Positions 8,735-17,921 are shown, counted from the first letter of the stretch. The stretch is DNA of 58,811 nucleotides from Opitutia bacterium (GCA_002716045.1 PAZC01000039.1:29777-88587), one strand, 5' to 3'. The notes: generated by a model not told the origin, from the letters alone. Numbers and translations are program-made.

Positions 8735-10363
8735 TTATCTAGTCTTTTTATTCACCCCACGCCTGCCGTATTTCAACGCGGCCCCCATAACCACCGAAAA
8801 AAGAATTGAGCATGCAGGTGTTCGAGATGGGAAATCGACAAATGAATACAATAACAATGATCCGCATGCAAACAAGGCCCACAAAGTGACTGATTTTGAC
8901 AAACGCTTCCCCCTCAGGGCCATAACTGGACCTACCACCAACAAGGCAACGCCGATTACTCCGGTTTCCGCCAGGTATTGAAACCAGTCATTGTGACTGT
9001 GCTCCAGTCCAAAAAAACGCTCGTCATGATGGGCGTATTCCAGCTGTTTTTCCGATTGCTTGATTATTTCACTTGATGCGTATAGTGGATAAAGTGGTGC
9101 TGTTGACCCTAGCCCCCAACCCCAAACAGGCTTGTCCATGAACATGGTCCAAGAATCTTTTGAATGGTAATATCTCCATGGTAATTGACCTGCTTTTATG
9201 GCCGCCCATCTATTGCTTATTTTCTGCAAGGTTTCCCTTTTGGTTTCTGGGCTGGAAGCCAACACAATCCAACTTGCGATGATTGGCAGGGAAACAGCAA
9301 TTAGACAACCAATCCGTCGTCTTGCCCGCCCCCAACTTTTGGACACCAACTGCCGGAAAAAAAATCCGGCAAAAGGGATTGCCACAAATAAGGTTAATAT
9401 GGTTCCCAAAACGGACCCAGATAATGGAGCGGAAGCCACCAAAATAACCATGCCTAGCAGGGCTATGGGTACAGGGGATCCACGAAAAAAATCTTTGGAA
9501 TGACCTCGTAGCCAATTTGTTATTAATCCCGCTAAAATACCCATCCCCAAAACCGCATATGCACACCAATGGTTCTTGTATGTAAAGCTAGCAAAAAAAT
9601 ATCGCGGTTCGGGTGCCTCCCAAACGCCCCAAATTTCCGGATCTATGTCGTTTGGATTAAAGGCCAACTTTTGCCATATACCAGCAATTGCGATTAAGAC
9701 ACAGTTGATGCCTAGAACAGTAAGTAACAATCTCAACAGTTTTCTCTCCCGAAGATAGCGATAAACCAAAATCCCCTGAAGAAAAACAAAGGTAAGTAGA
9801 TAAAGTTTTCTTTGAGATGTCTCTGGTGTTGCAGCACTGGGAAACCATTCCGCAGACTTCACCCGAATATCTTCCAAATATCTTTCAAACGTGCGTTTAA
9901 GGGCAGACTTGGGTTCATTTATCACATATCTGTAAGCTAAGTGGAATCGGGCCAGTGCCAAATCTTGGTTTTGTTGCTCCACTTGTTTGCGAAACAAATA
10001 CATTTCTCTCATAACGCGATTGATGAAATGGGGATTTCCACCCAACGCGAATTCTCTCTTTGCGAGGATTTCCAATTCCTTTTTTTCGCCATATGCAAAT
10101 GTATTTTCCAGTTTCTTGAAGCTAGGATTAAGCGACCCCAAAATCCCCACCATGAAAAATAAAAGCAGAGGGACGAACCCCTTCCAGGATAAATCCGCAT
10201 GACCATCTTTCTCTCTGCGGCGTAGTAAAGGAGCTCCAATTAGGCCAACGAAAACAGTAATCATAATAAATGTTGGCCCCCATTCCGTAAGCCCCGCCTT
10301 AGCCCACGAAACCACAAGAACAAGTAAAAGGGTTTGGGCGATTATGAAAGTTTGACTATTCAT
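8735..10363 (-). CDS. O-antigen ligase / Wzy-like polymerase
   Basis: The 542-residue protein is an integral membrane protein with roughly ten or more hydrophobic segments and a long periplasmic loop. In the C-terminal half the sequence KPVWGWGLG is followed by a loop ending HSHNDWFQYLAETG, the hallmark of the Wzy_C / O-antigen ligase family (PF04932). Such proteins join or polymerise lipid-linked polysaccharide units at the periplasmic face of the inner membrane. A charged loop at about residues 68-160 separates the first and later membrane segments. It is divergent from the beta-barrel, Wza and Wzc genes, so it probably acts in the same exopolysaccharide pathway. Ligase and polymerase activities cannot be separated from sequence. 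Confidence 0.85.
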   Translation of the reverse strand: MNSQTFIIAQTLLLVLVVSWAKAGLTEWGPTFIMITVFVGLIGAPLLRRREKDGHADLSWKGFVPLLLFFMVGILGSLNPSFKKLENTFAYGEKKELEILAKREFALGGNPHFINRVMREMYLFRKQVEQQNQDLALARFHLAYRYVINEPKSALKRTFERYLEDIRVKSAEWFPSAATPETSQRKLYLLTFVFLQGILVYRYLRERKLLRLLLTVLGINCVLIAIAGIWQKLAFNPNDIDPEIWGVWEAPEPRYFFASFTYKNHWCAYAVLGMGILAGLITNWLRGHSKDFFRGSPVPIALLGMVILVASAPLSGSVLGTILTLFVAIPFAGFFFRQLVSKSWGRARRRIGCLIAVSLPIIASWIVLASSPETKRETLQKISNRWAAIKAGQLPWRYYHSKDSWTMFMDKPVWGWGLGSTAPLYPLYASSEIIKQSEKQLEYAHHDERFFGLEHSHNDWFQYLAETGVIGVALLVVGPVMALRGKRLSKSVTLWALFACGSLLLYSFVDFPSRTPACSILFSVVMGAALKYGRRGVNKKTR

Positions 10364-10524
10364 CTATCAACCAAAAGAGATTAACCGCTTAAGCGAACAC
10401 ATGGAAAACAACAATACAGAACTGCTTAAATCGGCGAGTGTTTTATTGTTGCGAATTAGCACGCCTTTTGCACACTTGATAATTAGTTCTTTTGCCCATT
10501 AATGCTTTTTTCCCGAGATTGAGC

Positions 10525-11772
10525 ATGACACTCATTAAACTACCCATAACCAATAGATTAATATTGGCTGTGTTTATTGTTTGTATCTCAACAATTTATG
10601 CACAGGCTGCACTTACTGACGGACCACTGGGCAAAATTGAGCTCTCGGTCAATACGAAGGCTACTTATGACAGTAATGTGTTTTCAATGCCGACACCTCA
10701 GTTCAATGCTCGCAAGACCGCCTCTTCCGAATTAAAAAGCTCTGACGATTTGATGCTAGAGCTTACCCCGGCCGCTCATTTCACTAAGAAAATAAAGATG
10801 ATTCAGTTAGAAGGAACATTGGGTGCCAGAGGAGTTTACTTTGTTCGCAACAAAGCCAAAAGTTACGTTAATCCAATTACGACACTTTCTGTCGATTTCG
10901 ACGAATCACTCACAAAGCGTATCTCAAATAACGCAAAAATTCGATTCGATGCCATTTTTGATCTTGGCCAGAGAACTGAAACGAGTGTCCTTGAAAACGA
11001 CCTCACGTCATACACCTATTATTTAGTGGGATTAAATGCTCGCTATAACCACAGTCCAAAGTTTGGTGTAGGTGCAAGCACCAGTTATACTTACAGGGAT
11101 TATCAAAGCGAAACAGGGGTCAATCAATATCAGGATGTTACCTCTATGCCTGTTTCTGCGCGTATGTTCTATATATACTCACCCAAACTGGATTTTCTTA
11201 CAGAATATACATATACGCCAACTCGAGGTGGGAACACTTCATCAGCGCGGGCCATAGATGCTGCTACACACACCATTAACTTTGGTGTACAGGGAGATTT
11301 ATTTTCCAAGGCGTCTGGCTCTGTTCGAATAGGTCACATTATTAAAAATTACGATAACGACAGCCTTTCTGAAAGCAGTGTCTCTCTATCCACCGATCTT
11401 TCATGGAGAATAAATCAAAAAAGCAGCATGACCTTTAATTTGGGGCGAAAATTCGAGCCTTCGCCACAAAATAACTCAATTCTTACCGCCTCCGCCTCAG
11501 TGTCGCTTGACCATCGGCTTAACGAGAAAATGTCAGCATCAATATTTTCAAGTTGGTCATCTTCTGACTACACTACCGTTAATGGTCTATCCGGCAAATT
11601 GGATTCCGCCAGTCGCAGCATGGACCTACTTACATTTGGTGCATCTTTAAGCAAACGACTCAGTCAACGCTTCAGTGCAAATAGTGGCTATACTTTTTCA
11701 ACAGCGACTCAGAGTGTTGGCGGGGATTTTGATCGTCATGTGCTTTATGTTGGCCTTGATGGTAGATATTAA
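10525..11772 (+). CDS. Outer-membrane beta-barrel protein of the exopolysaccharide locus
   Basis: The frame runs from a TTG at 10492, but the ATG at 10525 starts a typical signal peptide (cleavage near AQA-A), giving 415 residues. The mature protein is made of alternating amphipathic beta strands with aromatic ends and Ser/Thr-rich turns, and finishes with an aromatic strand (HVLYVGLDGRY). That is the signature of an outer-membrane barrel. Proteins of this type sit next to wza/wzc-like genes in other bacteria, where they are thought to help polymer pass the outer membrane (EpsL or BBP2-like proteins). Here it is followed after 12 bases by the Wza-like gene. The 161-base gap upstream is shared with the divergent ligase gene and probably carries both promoters. 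Confidence 0.78.
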   Translation: MTLIKLPITNRLILAVFIVCISTIYAQAALTDGPLGKIELSVNTKATYDSNVFSMPTPQFNARKTASSELKSSDDLMLELTPAAHFTKKIKMIQLEGTLGARGVYFVRNKAKSYVNPITTLSVDFDESLTKRISNNAKIRFDAIFDLGQRTETSVLENDLTSYTYYLVGLNARYNHSPKFGVGASTSYTYRDYQSETGVNQYQDVTSMPVSARMFYIYSPKLDFLTEYTYTPTRGGNTSSARAIDAATHTINFGVQGDLFSKASGSVRIGHIIKNYDNDSLSESSVSLSTDLSWRINQKSSMTFNLGRKFEPSPQNNSILTASASVSLDHRLNEKMSASIFSSWSSSDYTTVNGLSGKLDSASRSMDLLTFGASLSKRLSQRFSANSGYTFSTATQSVGGDFDRHVLYVGLDGRY

Positions 11773-11784
11773 TCGATCGAATAA

Positions 11785-12420
11785 GTGAACTATAAATCCG
11801 TTAATTTATCGATTCTCTCTTTTGTTGCACTAGGAATCCTGCAGATTCTTTGGGGTCAAGCACGCCAATCAACAGGTGTTTTATTTGATCCAGGAGGATA
11901 TAGACTTGGTTATGGTGATGAGGTCCAAATAATGGTTTTCGGAGAACCTGAAGTAACCACCGCCGGCAAAATTTCCCGCAAAGGCACCATTCGCCTTGTT
12001 TACATTACGGGCGACGTGCCAATCGTGGGTCTCACCGCCAAGGAAGCAGAGGCGTTTATTTCCAAACAATATTATGAGCACCGCATCTATCGCAAAGCCC
12101 ACGTATTGCTCAAAATCACAAAATACTCAGCCAAAGAAGTAATGGTCACGGGAAAATTTGCACAAACAGGGCCATTTGTTTTTCCACCTGAAGTAGAGGC
12201 GATGGATATTTTGGAGGTGATAACTCGAAATGGGGGCTTTGCGGAAGCAGCTAAGACCAGTGAAGTCAAGGTAACGCGGGTCGTTCATGATAAAAACGGG
12301 AGCAACAAGAAAGAGGTCTATACGGTCGATGTTAAGGCAAGAATGGAGGGAGATGTCGAGAGCAAGCCATTTATGATCTACCCCGGAGACACTCTTTTTG
12401 TCAGGGAAAAGCTTATTTGA
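11785..12420 (+). CDS. Wza-like polysaccharide export protein
   Basis: The 211-residue product starts at a GTG at 11785, 12 bases after the barrel gene, and has a hydrophobic N-terminal signal. Residues 30-115 form the polysaccharide biosynthesis/export domain (YRLGYGDEVQIMVFGEPE, then the strand set ending in a KITKYSAKEV segment). Residues 115-205 form an SLBB-like domain (VMVTGKF, FPPEVEAMDILEVI). Length fits the short Wza/GumB type rather than full Wza. Such proteins form the outer-membrane export channel for capsule or exopolysaccharide. I see no lipobox cysteine, so lipidation is not supported. It is followed after 31 bases by the Wzc-like gene. Confidence 0.88.
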   Translation: MNYKSVNLSILSFVALGILQILWGQARQSTGVLFDPGGYRLGYGDEVQIMVFGEPEVTTAGKISRKGTIRLVYITGDVPIVGLTAKEAEAFISKQYYEHRIYRKAHVLLKITKYSAKEVMVTGKFAQTGPFVFPPEVEAMDILEVITRNGGFAEAAKTSEVKVTRVVHDKNGSNKKEVYTVDVKARMEGDVESKPFMIYPGDTLFVREKLI

Positions 12421-12451
12421 AAACAAGCTATTTTTCAATTAATCAATTTTT

Positions 12452-14728
12452 GTGAACGAAGATATAGAAGAACTGCAACCGTTGCCTGGTAGGGGGGGGT
12501 CACCAGCCCCAAAACTCAAGGGGGTCTTCGAGTATGTATTGATTGTCCGAGATCGTTGGCTGTTGGCTATTGCCTTAGCCCTACCCATTTCCTTGGGCTA
12601 TGTTTATAAGCAATATCAGCAACCAGAATTATACCAAACTAGTGCAACTTTCAGGGTCGAGCCCCCACTTTCGATCATCAATAACATGCAACCTGTCGAT
12701 CGCGACAAATATTCTGCACGAATAATCGGACAGCACCTAGAGGGATTGAGGAGTGGTGAGCTCAGAAATCGAATTGTTCGAGCTATCAACGAAGATGATC
12801 ACAAAAAAGCGACTTTACTTGCACCTTATGTTAAGCAAGGCCCACCGCCACCGGTAGCTAGTGTCGTAAACTATACCGTTAGTTTGGCTGGCGAGGGTAC
12901 TCCTATCCTTCGAATAAATTCAATGGCTCGCAATGGAGAAGGAGCTGCTATGGTAGCAAATCTCGCACAAGATGAGTACGAACGAATTCACGAAAGCCGC
13001 CAAGGCAAAAAACATGACACGGCCATTGCCTTCTTGGAAGAACAAATGACAAGAAGTCGTAATGCGGAAACGGAAATCGATAACAAAGTTCGCGAATTCA
13101 AAAGGCGCCATAATCTAGCCTTCATCGCCGATGAAAAAAAAGATGTAGCTGACAGAAAGAGCCAATATCAATCTGCAATTACTCAAGCGCAGGTCGAGAA
13201 ACTGAAAATCCAATCCACCCTTCGACAGATAATTGCCATTCAAGGACGAGTGGAGCGTGCCACAAATGCAGTTAAAGACAACGAGCATGCTCGGGCTAAT
13301 GCCGAAACCGATAAAATCAAGGAGTATTTCGAAATCTCTGCAATTGAGGGGTATGGAAATGTGCAAACATTACGCCAAAAGCTTCTAGATCTAGAAACCA
13401 TCAGAAAAGAACATGAGGTAAAATATCTGGAGCTTCATCCCAAAATGAGTTCCAATACTCGTGCGATTATGGAATTGCACCGCCTTTTACGTTTGGAGGT
13501 GAAAACCGCCATAGAGGATTTGACCAATCGGGTGTCTGAACTCGCATCTCAAGAAAGAGAATTCACAAAGGCAATGTTAGCCGTACAGAAGGAATCTCAA
13601 AAGCTTGATGACATAGAGGTTCAAATTTTAGGCATGACTCGTGAAGGTCTGGTGCATCGAACAACTTATGACCAAATGCTGAAACGACTTAATGAAGTCA
13701 AAGTAACCCGCGAATTGCCTCAAGATGAAGACGACCCATTGCGCCGCGGAGATGTAGCCATGACACCCGCCACACCAATTTCGCCTGATAAAGCAGCTAT
13801 AAGGCGAACAGGCATCTTAATTTTCGTCGCATGCTTCATTTTAATTCCCATTGGATTCGAATTCATTGATAACCGGATTAAGTCTCCATGGGATGTGGAG
13901 GTATTTATAGGTAGGGATTTAATTGCTGGCATCCCAAAGATTTCGACCATCAAAGAGGCGGATCGCCCTTTGATTGTAGGAAACGAACTAGATGATAGTT
14001 TAATGGAGTCTTTCCGTAGCATGTTTAGTCGCATTCAGATGAATTCTCATGTTGAATATCCCAAGAGCATGCTGATAACCAGTGCCATCCCAAGTGAAGG
14101 CAAAAGCTTGTTGGCGGCGAATCTTGCTTACAGTTGCGCAAACCACGGGCGTCGCACCATTTTGATAGATTTCGACTTGCGGCGACCTGGGCTACATAAA
14201 TTTTGCGGTGTCAGCAATGATCGAGGGCTTCTGACTTTGGTTAATGAAATTAATGGAGAACATGATACCGAAGCGGAACGAAATGCACTAACTGAAATTT
14301 ACCCCAATCTTTATGTGCTTCCTTCTGGGGGCAAAACACGAGCAGCCACAGAAATGCTCGAACGACCAGATTTTGACATCCTTTTGAACAACCTCAAGAA
14401 GCTGTGCGACATTTTAATCATTGATAGTCCCCCGGTAGGTTTGTTCCCGGACTCAATGGCGATGGCGAGAAAAGTGGATGAAGTTCTTTTTGTGACACGC
14501 TACGGAAAAGTGGCCCGCAAGGTAGTCAAAAATCTTTTAATGAGAATGGACGAGACTGGTGCCAATACCCTTGGCGTTGTCCTAAATGATTTACCTGAGA
14601 AAAAAACGCCCGGTTATTATTATGCAGGGTATTATGGATACGGCTATTTCCGCTACAAGTACTACAACAAGTACTATGGCGGAAGAGGGGAAGACGAAAA
14701 GGCCGAGAAGAAAGCTCAAGCGAGTTAA
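12452..14728 (+). CDS. Wzc-like polysaccharide co-polymerase and tyrosine kinase
   Basis: This 758-residue protein combines a chain-length-determinant (Wzz) region and a bacterial tyrosine kinase. A first membrane segment (about residues 31-49) is followed by a long periplasmic coiled-coil region (about 180-420) and a second membrane segment near 455-470. The cytoplasmic kinase has a Walker A motif (IPSEGKS, with K551), a Walker A' motif (LIDFDLRRP) and a Walker B strand (ILIIDSPP). The C-terminal tail is very tyrosine-rich (around GYYGYGYFRYKYYNKYY), the usual autophosphorylation cluster that controls polymer export. The start is a GTG at 12452. It works with the Wza-like protein and the ligase/polymerase. 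No separate phosphatase gene is visible in the window. Confidence 0.92.
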   Translation: MNEDIEELQPLPGRGGSPAPKLKGVFEYVLIVRDRWLLAIALALPISLGYVYKQYQQPELYQTSATFRVEPPLSIINNMQPVDRDKYSARIIGQHLEGLRSGELRNRIVRAINEDDHKKATLLAPYVKQGPPPPVASVVNYTVSLAGEGTPILRINSMARNGEGAAMVANLAQDEYERIHESRQGKKHDTAIAFLEEQMTRSRNAETEIDNKVREFKRRHNLAFIADEKKDVADRKSQYQSAITQAQVEKLKIQSTLRQIIAIQGRVERATNAVKDNEHARANAETDKIKEYFEISAIEGYGNVQTLRQKLLDLETIRKEHEVKYLELHPKMSSNTRAIMELHRLLRLEVKTAIEDLTNRVSELASQEREFTKAMLAVQKESQKLDDIEVQILGMTREGLVHRTTYDQMLKRLNEVKVTRELPQDEDDPLRRGDVAMTPATPISPDKAAIRRTGILIFVACFILIPIGFEFIDNRIKSPWDVEVFIGRDLIAGIPKISTIKEADRPLIVGNELDDSLMESFRSMFSRIQMNSHVEYPKSMLITSAIPSEGKSLLAANLAYSCANHGRRTILIDFDLRRPGLHKFCGVSNDRGLLTLVNEINGEHDTEAERNALTEIYPNLYVLPSGGKTRAATEMLERPDFDILLNNLKKLCDILIIDSPPVGLFPDSMAMARKVDEVLFVTRYGKVARKVVKNLLMRMDETGANTLGVVLNDLPEKKTPGYYYAGYYGYGYFRYKYYNKYYGGRGEDEKAEKKAQAS

Positions 14729-14733
14729 TAACC

Positions 14734-15276
14734 TTAAGTTCGCTCCATCGGTTTTGCGGGATTGCCCGCAACGATTGTTTTGGAGTCTACGTTTTTGGTT
14801 ACAACCGAACAGGCTCCCACTATGGCATCATCACCTATTGATATATCAGGTAATACAAAAGCTCTGGCACCGATAAAAGCGTTTGACCCCACGTTTATTT
14901 CTCCAACCTTCAATGATAGGATAGGATCCTCGAAATCATGCGTTCCAGTGCATAGATATGCTTCTTGAGCAATGGTACACCCCTCGCCAAGAACAATTTT
15001 TCCCAATGAATAGGCGTTTGATCTATCACCTAAACAAGAACGATCCCTAAGAGTTATATTCCAAGGAATTTGTATCCTAGCTCGCTGATGGACAAAAGGC
15101 TTACCCTCAATTGAGGCACCAAACAGCTTAAGAATTAACAAACGCCAAAAGTTTAAAGGTTTTGGTGTCCACCGACAAAGCATCACCCACATAAAAAACC
15201 AGGCAAACATCTTTAGACGGCAACCTATTGACCAAGGGCTGTGGTATGAAGACTTTTGGGATTTAAGTGAATGCAC
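14734..15276 (-). CDS. WcaF-like hexapeptide-repeat acetyltransferase
   Basis: The 180-residue protein has an N-terminal amphipathic or membrane-associated segment followed by left-handed beta-helix hexapeptide repeats (about residues 65-165). The family catalytic histidine is expected in CTGTHDFEDP. The C terminus (VAGNPAKPM) is typical of LbH acetyltransferases. The closest type I recognise is the colanic-acid acetyltransferase WcaF group, which O-acetylates sugars during exopolysaccharide assembly. The start codon read here is GTG at 15276. The gene faces the Wzc-like gene with only five bases between the stops, so it belongs to the polysaccharide locus by position. The acceptor sugar is unknown. 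Confidence 0.83.
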   Translation of the reverse strand: MHSLKSQKSSYHSPWSIGCRLKMFAWFFMWVMLCRWTPKPLNFWRLLILKLFGASIEGKPFVHQRARIQIPWNITLRDRSCLGDRSNAYSLGKIVLGEGCTIAQEAYLCTGTHDFEDPILSLKVGEINVGSNAFIGARAFVLPDISIGDDAIVGACSVVTKNVDSKTIVAGNPAKPMERT

Positions 15277-15326
15277 GATTGAAAAAACGACTTTAGGAAT
15301 ACAGAGTTAATACATTTTTTTGGACC

Positions 15327-15548
15327 ATGAGCTACTCATATAAAATTTTAACTATAACACCAACCGGTCTCAGGGTAGGCGGTGATGACCAAACCGCCCA
15401 ATTATCCGAATCTCTTGAAGAGAAAAGTAATGAATTAGGGAAAAAAGGTTGGGAGATGGTAACGGCAGTACCCACTTTATCGCACGGAGGGGCAGTGTCA
15501 AAGATCATGGCCATTTTCAAGCGATCTACTTCTGCCAACAAGAGTTAA
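15327..15548 (+). CDS. DUF4177-like small protein
   Basis: This 73-residue protein begins MSYSYKILTI and has the phrase LGKKGWEMVTAVP, the strand-turn-strand pattern of DUF4177 proteins, which are small, soluble and of unknown function. No signal peptide or membrane segment is present. Its stop codon shares the palindrome TTAA with the stop of the convergent gene at 15545-15976, so the two coding regions overlap by four bases. The assignment is based on one short motif and the length. Confidence 0.6.
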   Translation: MSYSYKILTITPTGLRVGGDDQTAQLSESLEEKSNELGKKGWEMVTAVPTLSHGGAVSKIMAIFKRSTSANKS

Positions 15549-15976
15549 TAAACAAAATCTACGTCCCGGACAACCCCGTTAACTAAAGTAAGAGTTAGCA
15601 ATTCAGTCGTCTTGTTACACAACTTGCTTTCCTGAGAAAAACTACCCCAACGGGAGGTAACGACATGGGACAGCAGATAACGCCTTCTTTCCCAAATATC
15701 ATTCCCCGACGAAGTTCGAGCAAGAACATCAAAACGAAATCCTGCAACATCTGCGAGATCAGCGGAATTCATACCAACCCTTACCCTTTTAATTATTGAA
15801 TTTTGGAGTCGAACCAAGTTTTGTTCGGCTGTTTGTAATCTAATATTTTTTTCCCGCTGAAGCTTGGCAGCAATTTTTTGTCGTTCTTTTTCAAAATGTT
15901 TATCCGCATTCCATCTGCCACAACCACAAAACAGGTAGCAAATGCCAGCTATCATCAGTAAATGCTCAAATCGCAT
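15545..15976 (-). CDS. Small exported protein, possible lipoprotein
   Basis: The protein has 143 residues from the ATG at 15976 (a GTG one codon upstream is also possible). A hydrophobic N terminus ends in LFCGC-G, which resembles but does not match a canonical lipobox because Phe and Cys occupy the -3 and -2 positions. A charged helix rich in Lys, Arg, Glu and Gln follows (about residues 24-60), then a short domain containing RVGMNSADLADVAGF. That phrase recalls the helix of SmpA/BamE-like envelope proteins, but the match is weak. I therefore assign only an envelope location and no function. Confidence 0.55.
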   Translation of the reverse strand: MRFEHLLMIAGICYLFCGCGRWNADKHFEKERQKIAAKLQREKNIRLQTAEQNLVRLQNSIIKRVRVGMNSADLADVAGFRFDVLARTSSGNDIWERRRYLLSHVVTSRWGSFSQESKLCNKTTELLTLTLVNGVVRDVDFVY

Positions 15977-16063
15977 CACTTTAGGTTGTTCAATATAAGG
16001 GGAATAATGGCAAACCAGAATTGTTAAAGGAAGGTTGTTCGATCAGTTGGTACTGTACTTGCT

Positions 16064-16636
16064 ATGTTAGATATCAAACAAAATACCTCATTGAGAATTA
16101 AACCAACAGCTCATGACTTTGACCTCCTTAATTGGGAGCGGAGAGTGTTTACCAATGCAGCATGCCCTCTCAAGCCTGAGGGTAATGCACGATGGGCTTT
16201 GCGCTTATTGTATCTTCCCGCCAAAGGGACAGAAACGGTATGGGATTTTTTAAGTGGACCAGTTAACAAAGTTCGTGTGACACGCTTTCTTCAATCCGTT
16301 AGAAGAGAATTGGAAACCATGGACTGCTCCCAAAATCTTTTATCGATTGTTCCAAAGGAAATTAGTCAGGGAGAAATGACATGCCGGGAACCAATTGTAC
16401 TCGAAGTCGATAAAGGTTTGATTTGGGGATGCAGGCAAGGTCTCGAAAACAGCGCGAATAAAGACCACTATTTTCTTTGGTACAGAGAAAAAAAAGGAAC
16501 CACTAGAATTTCTGCGATCACCGATCCTTACGAGCAACCATATGCCGAATCATGGCAACGATTGATTAATCGTTCCATTGGTGCAGGCTTGATACCTCCG
16601 AGAAGATTGACTGCAGACTTAACGGTTAAGGCATGA
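16064..16636 (+). CDS. Hypothetical protein coupled to phosphatidylserine synthase
   Basis: The 190-residue product is soluble, with no signal peptide or membrane segment, and I do not recognise it. It has a mixed alpha/beta pattern with a basic helix (VTRFLQSVRREL) and a Trp/Tyr-rich strand (HYFLWYREKKGTTR) followed by an aromatic C-terminal helix. Its stop overlaps the ATG of the pssA-like gene by four bases (ATGA), so the two are probably translated together. This suggests a role near phospholipid synthesis or its control, which is inference from position only. Confidence 0.6.
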   Translation: MLDIKQNTSLRIKPTAHDFDLLNWERRVFTNAACPLKPEGNARWALRLLYLPAKGTETVWDFLSGPVNKVRVTRFLQSVRRELETMDCSQNLLSIVPKEISQGEMTCREPIVLEVDKGLIWGCRQGLENSANKDHYFLWYREKKGTTRISAITDPYEQPYAESWQRLINRSIGAGLIPPRRLTADLTVKA

Positions 16637-17475
16637 ACAGTTTACAAAACGACGAGCAAAAGACTCGTCGACCCCATAAAGCCAAACAGCTTTCACTACC
16701 TCGGTTGTTACCAAACATACTGACAACCATTGGGATGTGCGCAGGTTTGACGAGCATAAGATTTGCACTGGAGGGTGATTGGGAAAAAGCGGTTTTTGCT
16801 ATTTTGGTAGCAGGGGCATTTGATACTGTTGATGGACTATCGGCCAGGATTTTTGGATCTAGTTCACGTTTTGGAGCAGAACTTGATAGTCTAGCCGATG
16901 TCATAAGTTTCGGAGTTGCGCCGGCCATTGTTCTATATCTGTGGATAAGAGAACCACTGATTAAGACCAATGAGGAGTATTTACTGGAATGGTATTGGAT
17001 TCCGATGCTAGCTTTCACAACTTGCAGCGCATTGCGTCTAGCACGCTTCAATGTTTCTCACAATGAAGAACCAAGTAAAAACAAGCCTGACAATAATTAT
17101 TTAGTTGGGGTACCCGCACCCGCGGGTGCGGGATTGGCATCCATGCCCATGGGCCTCGAGTTCATTTTAAAAAGATTTGATGCCAGTATTAATATTTCCG
17201 AATTTCCCGTTTGGATACTTTTCTGGATCGTCATTGTGTCTGCACTGACGATTAGTCAAGTGCCGACCTTTTCCTTTCGAAATATGCGTTTTAGGGTGCC
17301 TCGCCATCAGGCGATAATAGTATTGGTTCTCACAAGCTTGAGTTTTGCTGTATTAGAAAAAGAGCCATGGATCTTCCTTTTTTCCATAGGTGTTATATAT
17401 ATGGGTAGTCTGCCAATAAGCATATGGGCAGAAGGAGTTGACAGAAGAAAAGTTAACAAAAGTAAAAATAAATAG
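16633..17475 (+). CDS. pssA: CDP-diacylglycerol--serine O-phosphatidyltransferase
   Basis: The 280-residue membrane protein carries the CDP-alcohol phosphatidyltransferase signature DG-x2-AR-x8-G-x3-D-x3-D, visible as DGLSAR ... GAELDSLAD near residues 74-97. Several hydrophobic segments follow. In this family the enzyme condenses CDP-diacylglycerol with serine to make phosphatidylserine, the precursor of phosphatidylethanolamine. The N terminus (LPNILTTIGMCAGLTSI) matches the first membrane helix of bacterial class II PssA. The ATG overlaps the preceding gene by four bases. No psd (decarboxylase) gene is in the window. Other CDP-alcohol transferases are possible but less likely given the length. 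Confidence 0.87.
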   Translation: MNSLQNDEQKTRRPHKAKQLSLPRLLPNILTTIGMCAGLTSIRFALEGDWEKAVFAILVAGAFDTVDGLSARIFGSSSRFGAELDSLADVISFGVAPAIVLYLWIREPLIKTNEEYLLEWYWIPMLAFTTCSALRLARFNVSHNEEPSKNKPDNNYLVGVPAPAGAGLASMPMGLEFILKRFDASINISEFPVWILFWIVIVSALTISQVPTFSFRNMRFRVPRHQAIIVLVLTSLSFAVLEKEPWIFLFSIGVIYMGSLPISIWAEGVDRRKVNKSKNK

Positions 17476-17921
17476 TTACACTTAATAATAGTTATTTCAA
17501 CATTTCATTATCAATGAATTTATCTTACATTAATATACTAATTATTTTAAGTTTATAAAGTTGTGATTAATTATTAATATAAATTAAAGCAGACTAAAAG
17601 AATCCATATAATAGATCCAAAAGAATGGTTACACAAAATAATCTTACAAAGTGACTAAAATAATATTTACTTTTCATAACCCCCTATGATCTATAACAAA
17701 AATATTCTGTTTACGCATAAACCTAAGCTTTTATTGAGTTAGCTAAACCTTGCTGCAAACTTTATACAACTGCAGTATATTTTTCATTTTAAACGAATTT
17801 AAATCACAATTATCAAACGAAATTTTTATTAAACTATCCCTCACAAACTTAATAATTAATTTAACATACAAATATAAACAGCCAACAAAAAAGTAAATAA
17901 CAGTAGCCTCTTTTAATTTTT
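17476..17921. other. AT-rich intergenic region
   Basis: This 446-base gap is by eye the most AT-rich stretch of the window, with many TTAATAAT-like runs and no credible open reading frame. It lies between the pssA stop and the nagB-like ATG. One possible sigma70-type promoter is TTAAAG (17584-17589), a 17-base spacer and TATAAT (17607-17612), pointing rightwards and giving a leader of about 300 bases. Such matches are expected by chance in DNA this AT-rich. I found no stable hairpin, tRNA or recognisable riboswitch. The low GC continues into the first several hundred bases of the next gene. Confidence 0.5.
17584..17612 (+). promoter_or_regulatory. Candidate sigma70 promoter for the nagB-like gene
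   Basis: TTAAAG and TATAAT are separated by 17 bases. The -10 box is perfect and the -35 box matches at about half the positions. It faces the nagB-PIG-L fusion gene but sits about 300 bases upstream in very AT-rich DNA, so a chance match is quite possible. Confidence 0.22.
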
